NCBI GenBank assembly: GCA_002007465.1
Contig: LNAC01000683.1
Span: 315,397-379,396 of the forward strand
Direction: 5' to 3'
DNA: 64,000 nt
DNA from: Ailurus styani
Taxonomy: Eukaryota; Chordata; Mammalia; Carnivora; Ailuridae
Shown here: piece by piece, positions 58,457 through 64,000 of the stretch
Layout of the letters: the number at the start of each line of letters is the position of its first letter
Position numbering within the stretch: the first letter of the stretch is position 1
Notes under the pieces: generated by a model
The model's input: only the letters and a program-made list of their open reading frames with translations
The model's database searches: none
What the model was told of the DNA's origin: nothing
Made by a program: the position numbers and the translations under genes

Positions 58457-58869
58457 CTCCATACTCTTTTTGAAGTACTTTCTTACATTTGTCATCATAA
58501 GATGTTTTATGCTCATTTTGTATTTTCTCTGCCTAGGCCCTAGAATCAACAATTTCTCCATATAACTCTGGTTCTGTTTATTAGAGAATAACATTTAGAA
58601 ACCAAGAACTGGACACTAGATATGCTCATTGCTAATTGGGTGTTGCTGCTTCTTGACCATCAAAGAAGTTAGAGCAGGGAAATATATGTATATATACTAA
58701 CTCCTGCTAAACACATACCTGTATTTATTTCTATATTAAACATAAGTATGAATCCATTTTGATAACCTCCATCTGCTGTCCAGCAACACAGAGTTCATTC
58801 TAGCTTCTCCCCTTCCCTTATTTATAATTTCTTTCTCTGACATGGTTTGCAATATTTGCAATATGCTTT
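58457..58869. other. Intergenic, nothing recognised
   Basis: A/T-rich; no gene or young repeat. Confidence 0.3.
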
Positions 58870-58981
58870 CCTTTTTTTAAGATTTTATTTTTAAGTAATC
58901 TCTACATCCAATGTGGGTCTTGAACTCACAACCCTGAGATCAAGAGTCTCATGCTCCACTGACTGAGCGACCTGGGTACCC
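58870..58981 (-). mobile_element. Short Can-SINE relative
   Basis: aagattttatttttaagtaa, catccaatgtgggtcttgaa and gagcgacctgggtaccccc. Confidence 0.75.
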
Positions 58982-59164
58982 CCATATCTTTGCTAGTCTT
59001 CATCCCTGTTTTACGGACGGTAGTTTCAGAATTGCTAATCTACACCCACGTGAGGAAGAAATTTGTCAATGAGAGTACAGTGCTTGTGAACAGCTCTTTT
59101 GCTTTTAGCCTAACAGTCATAACACCGCTTTTCAAAGTTGTTTAGGTCAGCTCCTTCCCCATCC

Positions 59165-59410
59165 CATTTCATGTGATTTTTTTGTCAGAGTCTGCATTCC
59201 ACTTCTCCCCCCTACATCTTGGTTGATTTGCTAAATTTCCATACAGTAAAGTTTACTCTTTGTAAGGTACAGTTATATGGATTTTGATAAATGATAGAAT
59301 CATGTCTTCACTACACTGGAACGTTTCATCACCCCCCAAACCCTTCCTATGCTGTTCCTTAATAGTCAACCCTACCGTGATTACCCCAACTCCCAGATTT
59401 TGGCAAAACA
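59165..59410 (-). mobile_element. Older L1 3' UTR (probable)
   Basis: agtaaagtttactctttgta, then gttatatggattttgataaa and gtttcatcacccccc resemble an ancient L1 3' UTR in reverse. It abuts the younger L1 that follows. Confidence 0.45.
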
Positions 59411-62400
59411 GACCTGGTTCATTTTTGCCCTTGCTTCCCTTGCCTTTGGTGATGTTCCTAGGAAGAAGTTGCTGCGGTTGAGGTCGAAGAGGTTGCTGCC
59501 TGTGTTCTCCTCGAGGATTTTGATGGATTCCTTTCTCACATTGAGGTCTTTTATCCATTTTGAGTCTATTTTTGTGTGTGGTGTCAGGAAATGATCCAGT
59601 TTCATTTTTCTGCATGTGGCTGACCAGTTTTCCCAACACCATTTGTTGAAGAGACTGTCTTTTTCCCACTGGACATTCTTTCCTGCTTTGTCGAAGATTA
59701 GTTGACCATAGAGTTGAGGGTCCATTTTTGGGTTCTCTATTCTGTTCCACTGGTCTATGTGTCTGTTTTTGTGCCAGTACCATACTGTCTTGATGATGAC
59801 AGCTTTGTAATAGAGCTTGAAATCTGGAATTGTGATGCCGCCAACTTTGCTTTTTTTTTTCAACATTCCTTTGGCTATTCGGGGTCTTTTCTGGTTCCAT
59901 ATAAATTTTAGGATTATTTGTTCCATTTCTTTGAAATAAATTGCTGGTATTTTGATGGGGATTGCATTAAATGTGTAGATTGCTCTAGGTAGCATAGACA
60001 TTTTCACAATATTTATTCTACCCATCCATGAGCATGGAATGTTTTTCCACTTCTTTGTGTCTTCCTCAATTTCTTTCATGAGTACTTTATAGTTTTCTGA
60101 ATACAGATTCTTTGCCTCTTTGGTTAGGTTTATTCCTAGGTATCTTATGGTTTTGGGTGCAATTGTAAATGGGATTGACTCTTTAATTTCTCTTTCTTCT
60201 GTTTTGTTGTTGGTATATAGAAATGCAACTGATTTCTGTGCATTGGTTTTATATCCTGACACTTTACTGAATTCCTATATGAGTTCTACCAGTTTTGGAG
60301 TGGAGTCCTTGGGGTTTTCCACATAAAGTATCATATCATCTGCAAAGAGTGAGAGTTTGACCTCTTCCTTGCCGATTTGGATGCCTTTTATTTCTTTTTG
60401 TTGTCTGATTGCTGAGGCTAGGACTTCTAGTACTATGTTGAATAGCAGTGGTGATAGTGGACAGCCTTGCCGTGTTCCTGACTTTAGGGGAAAAGCTCTC
60501 AGTTTTTCTCCATTGAGAATGATATTCGCTGTGGGTTTTTCGTAGATGGCTTTGATGATATTGAGGTATGTACCCTCTATGCCTACACTATGAAGAGTTT
60601 TGATTAAGAAAGGGTGCTGTACTTTGTCAAATGCTTTTTCAGCATCTATTGAGAGGATCATATGGTTCTTGTCCTTTCTTTTATTGATGCCTCGTATCAC
60701 ATTGATTGATTTGCGAATGTTAAACCAACCTTGCATCCCAGGAATAAATCCCACTTGGTCGTGGTGAATAATCCTTTTTATGTGCTGCTGGATCCTATTG
60801 GCTAGTATTTTGTTGAGGANGAGGATATTGGTCTGTAATTCTCCTTTTTGATGGGATCTTTGTCTGGTTTTGGGTTCAAGGCGATGCTGGCCTCATAAAA
60901 TGAATTTGGAAGTTTTCCTTCCATTTCTATTTTTTGGAATAGTTTCAGGAGAATAGGTATTAATTCTTCTTTAAATGTTTGGTAGAATTCCCCTGGGAAG
61001 CCGTCTGGCCCTGGGCTCTTGTTCGTTGGGAGATTTTTGATGACTGCTTCANCTGTTTGTTGAGAGATTTTTGATGACGGCTTCAATCTCCTTACTGGTT
61101 ATGGGTCTATTCAGGTCTTCAATTTCTTCCTGGTTCAGTTTTGGTAGTTTATATTTCTCTAAGAATGCATCCATTTCTTCCAGATTGTCAAATTTGCTGG
61201 TGTAGAGTTGCTCATAATATGTTCTTAGAATTGTTTGTATTTCTTTGGTGTTGGTTGTGATCTCTCCTCTTTCATTCATGATTTTATTAATTTGAGTCCT
61301 TTCTCTTTTCTTTTGGATAAGTCTGGCCAGGGGTTTATCAATCTTATTAATTCTTTCAAAGAACCAGCTCTCTACTTTCGTTGATTTTTTCCACTGTTCT
61401 TTTGGTTTTATTTCATTGATTTCTGCTCTGATCTTTATTATTTCTCTTCTCCTGTTGGGTGTAGGCTTTCTTTGCTGTTCTTTCTCTAGCTTTTGTAGGT
61501 GTAGAGTTAGGTTGTGTACTTGAGACCTTTCTTGTTTCTTGAGAAAGGCTTGTATTGCTATATACTTTCCTCTTAGGACTGCTTTTGCTGTGTCCCAAAG
61601 ATTTTGAACAGTTGTGTTTTCATTTTCATTTGTTTCCATGAATTTTTTTAATTCTTCTTTAATTTCCTGGTTGACCCATTCATTCTTGAGTAGGGTGTTC
61701 TTCAGCCTCCATGTATTTGAGGTCTTTCCAACTTTCCTTTTGTGGTTGAGTTCTAGTTTCAGAGCATTATGGTCTGAAAATATGCAGGGAATGATCCCAA
61801 TCTTTTGGTACCTGTTGAGACCTGATTTGTGACCCAGAATATGGTCTATTCTGGAGAATGTTCCATGTGCACTGGAGAAGAATGTGTATTCTGTTGTTTT
61901 GGGATGGAATGTTCTGAATATATCTGTGATGTCCAACTGGTCCAGGGTGTCATTTAAAGCCTTTATTTCCTTGTTGATCTTTTGCTTTGATGATCTGTCC
62001 ATTTCAGTAAGGGGGGTGTTCAAGTCCCCTACTAATATTGTATTCTTGTCAATGTGTTTCTTTGATTTTGTTATTAATTGGTTTATATAATTGGCTGCTC
62101 CCATGTTAGGGGCATAGATATTTATGATTGTTAGATCTTCTTGTTGGACAGATCCTTTTAGTATGATATAGTGTCCTTCTTCATCTCTTATGATATTCTT
62201 TGCCTTAAAGTCTAGTTTATCTGATATAAGGATTGCCACTCCAGCTTTCTTTTGCTGTCCATTGGCATGGTAAATTGTTTTCCATCCCCTCACTTTAAAT
62301 CTGGAGGTGTCTTTGCGTGTAAGATGAGTTTCTTGTAGACAGCATATCGATGGGTCTTGTTTTTTTATCCATTCTGATACCCTGTGTCTTTTAGTTGGGG

Positions 62401-62455
62401 CATTTAGTCCATTTACATTCAGAGTAACTATTGAGAGATATACATTTAGAGCCAT
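59410..62455 (-). pseudogene. L1 ORF2 (endonuclease-reverse transcriptase), broken
   Basis: The N-terminal endonuclease part runs from 62455 (LNVNGLNAPTKRHRVSEW, then CCLQETHL). The reverse transcriptase part includes [14 protein letters not shown] [36 protein letters not shown] and the FADDMILY catalytic motif near 60350. An in-frame TAG at 60277-60275 follows KLVELI. The Ns at 61052 and 60820 also interrupt the reading. The remaining frame to 59410 has [20 protein letters not shown]. Together these rule out an active copy as assembled. Confidence 0.9.
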
Positions 62456-62518
62456 TGTATTGCCTGTAAGGTGACTGTTACTGTATATTGTGTTTCTTCC
62501 TTTCTGGTCTATGTTTCN

Positions 62519-62896
62519 GATCCTTTTAGTATGATATAGTGTCCTTCCTCATCTCTTATGATGTTCTTTGGCTTAAAATCTAATTTATCTGATATAAGGA
62601 TTGCCACTCTAGCTTTCTTTTGATGTCCATTGGCGTGGTAAATTGTTTTCCACCCCCCCCACACTTTAAATCTGGCGGTGTATTTGCGTGTAAGATGAGT
62701 TTCTTGTAGACGGCATATCGATGGGTCTTGTTTTTTTTTTTTTTTCATCCATTCTGATACCCTGTGTCTTTTAGTTGGGGCATTTAGTCCATTTACACTC
62801 AGAGTAACTATTGAGAGATATACATTTAGAGCCATTGTATTGCCTGTAACGTGACTGTTACTGTATATTGTGTTTCTTCCTTTCTGGTCTATGTTT
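62519..62896 (-). repeat. Duplicate of the ORF2 start, joined at a single N
   Basis: The sequence after the N at 62518 repeats 62152-62517 (gatccttttagtatgatata onward) with a few percent differences and a poly-T expansion. The beginning of ORF2 therefore appears twice. Confidence 0.85.
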
Positions 62897-62914
62897 CTTT
62901 TAGGCTCTTTTTGC

Positions 62915-63730
62915 TTAGAGGACCCCTTTCAATATTTCCTGTAGGGCTGGCTTGGTGTTTGCAAATTCCTTTAGCTTTTGTTTGTCCTGGAAGCTTTTTA
63001 TCTCTCCTTCTATTTTCAGTGGTAGCCTAGCTGGATATAGTATTCTTGGCTGCATATTTTTCTCGTTTAGTGCTCTGAATATATCATGCCAGCTCTTTCT
63101 GGCCTGCCAGGTCTCTGTGGATACGTCTGCTGTCAGTCTAATATTTCTACCATTGTACATTATAGACCTCTTGTCCCGAGCTGCTTTCAGGATCTTCTCT
63201 TTGTCACTAAGACTTGTAAGCTTTACTATTAGATGACGGGGTGTGGACCTATTTTTATTGATTTTGAGGGGGGTTCTCTGTGTTTCCTGGACTTTGATGC
63301 TTGTTCCCTTCGCCAAATTAGGGAAATTCTGTATTATAATTTGCTCCAATATACCTTCTGCCCCACCTTCCTCTTCTGGGATCCCAATTATTCTAATATT
63401 GTTTCATCTTATGGTATCACTTATCTCTAGAATTCTTCCCTCATGGTCCAGTAGTTGTTTGCCTCTCTTTTCCTCCTCTTCTTTATTCTCTAATATTTGG
63501 TCTTCTACATCACCAATTCTGTCTTCTGCCTCATTTATCCTAGTAGTAAGAGCCCCCATTTTCAATTGAACCTCATTAATAGCTTTTTTGATTTCAGCTT
63601 GGTTAGATTTTAGTTCTTTTATTTCTCCAGAAAGGTCTTTTATTTCTTTANCTTCTCTATTATCTTCCATGGTTTTTTCGAGCCCAGCCAGCACCTTAAA
63701 AATCGTCATTCTGAACTCTAGTTCTGTCAT
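62915..63730 (-). pseudogene. L1 ORF1, one in-frame stop
   Basis: Starts MTELEFRMTIFKVLAGLEKT and has the coiled-coil part INEAEDRIGDVEDQILENKE. A TGA at 63406-63404 follows ISDTIR, and the same frame then resumes with GIPEEEGG. It continues into the RNA-binding C-terminal half (TPRHLIVKLTSLSDKEKILK, NIRLTADVSTETWQARKSW) and ends at 62915. One N lies at 63651. Confidence 0.88.
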
Positions 63731-63900
63731 ATTACTAATNTAGGTCCCTAGCTGTCATTACTGCCTCTTGTTCTTTTTTTTTTTTGCGTTGATTTTTTCC
63801 GCCTTGTCATTTTATCCAGATAAGAATAGATGGATGAGAGAACAAAATACTAAGGGGTAGCGATGACCCCAGAGAAATATACACTAACCTACTCAGAAGA

Positions 63901-64000
63901 GACCTGGAACTGGGNNNNCCCCAAAATCATACAAACAAAAACAAAACAAAAATAAATAAAACAAAATCCTATATCTATATCTATATTATCTATTTTTGTT
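63901..64000 (-). other. Window edge, L1 5' region or flank
   Basis: A-rich sequence with NNNN at 63915-63918, truncated by the end of the window. Confidence 0.3.

Larger units (their letters stand above)
59410..63900 (-). mobile_element. L1 retrotransposon with broken ORF1 and ORF2, 3' end missing
   Basis: Reading leftwards: 5' UTR near the window edge, ORF1 (about 63730-62915), a short spacer, ORF2 (from 62455), then an abrupt end near 59410. ORF2 stops after [13 protein letters not shown], so the C-terminal part and 3' UTR are absent. Single Ns occur at 60820, 61052, 62518, 63651 and 63740, with NNNN at 63915-63918. This is a non-LTR element of the carnivore genome; the copy here is not intact. 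Confidence 0.92.

Noticed and set aside
59253..59900. Separate 215-residue - strand protein
   Set aside because: Shifted-frame shadow of L1 ORF2.

Overview
This is nuclear DNA from a carnivoran mammal, most likely a mustelid or another arctoid. The main evidence is more than fifty Can-SINEs, many with intact target-site duplications. Their head reads ggcgcctgggtggctcagtg, and they carry a gttaaagcc box and a cctacttgt(a/g)atctctctc tail that differs from the dog SINEC_Cf family. L1 copies of carnivore type agree. The species is inferred, not proven.

The gene order matches the psoriasis-susceptibility (PSORS1) part of the MHC class I region (human 6p21.33), running from CDSN towards the mucin cluster. 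Three protein-coding genes can be built exon by exon. CDSN (corneodesmosin, + strand, 1155-4589) and C6orf15/STG (+ strand, 8310-9509) lie in the first 10 kb, which has no SINE before about 7.5 kb. After about 41 kb of repeat-rich DNA comes a membrane mucin on the - strand (50728-56414). It has three coding exons: a signal peptide, about 30 copies of an 11-residue Thr/Asp/Glu repeat plus a transmembrane segment, and a short tail. It has its own TATA box. Its position and orientation are those of human HCG22/PBMUCL2 beside MUC22 and MUC21, where the human locus is listed as non-coding. This intact-looking mucin is the most interesting object in the window.

From 10 to 50 kb I see no functional protein gene. 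The stretch holds an RBM17 retropseudogene with a perfect 14-bp duplication, inserted inside an L1. It also holds an FCF1 retropseudogene, a truncated U4 snRNA pseudogene, a solo LTR with a perfect 6-bp duplication, MaLR-type LTRs, MIRs, L1 fragments and nested Can-SINEs. An isolated CpG island lies at about 23.96-25.1 kb.

The right end (about 59.4-64 kb) is a - strand L1 with recognisable ORF2 and ORF1. It has stop codons, a missing 3' end, and several single-N positions next to local duplications that look like assembly joins. Two larger N runs (13931-14061 and 46828-46908) fall exactly inside Can-SINEs.

All three genes encode secreted or surface proteins. From known family biology, corneodesmosin acts in cornified epithelium and mucins in the epithelial glycocalyx, while C6orf15 is a secreted protein of uncertain role. 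The window is therefore an epithelial-surface gene neighbourhood embedded in the MHC.
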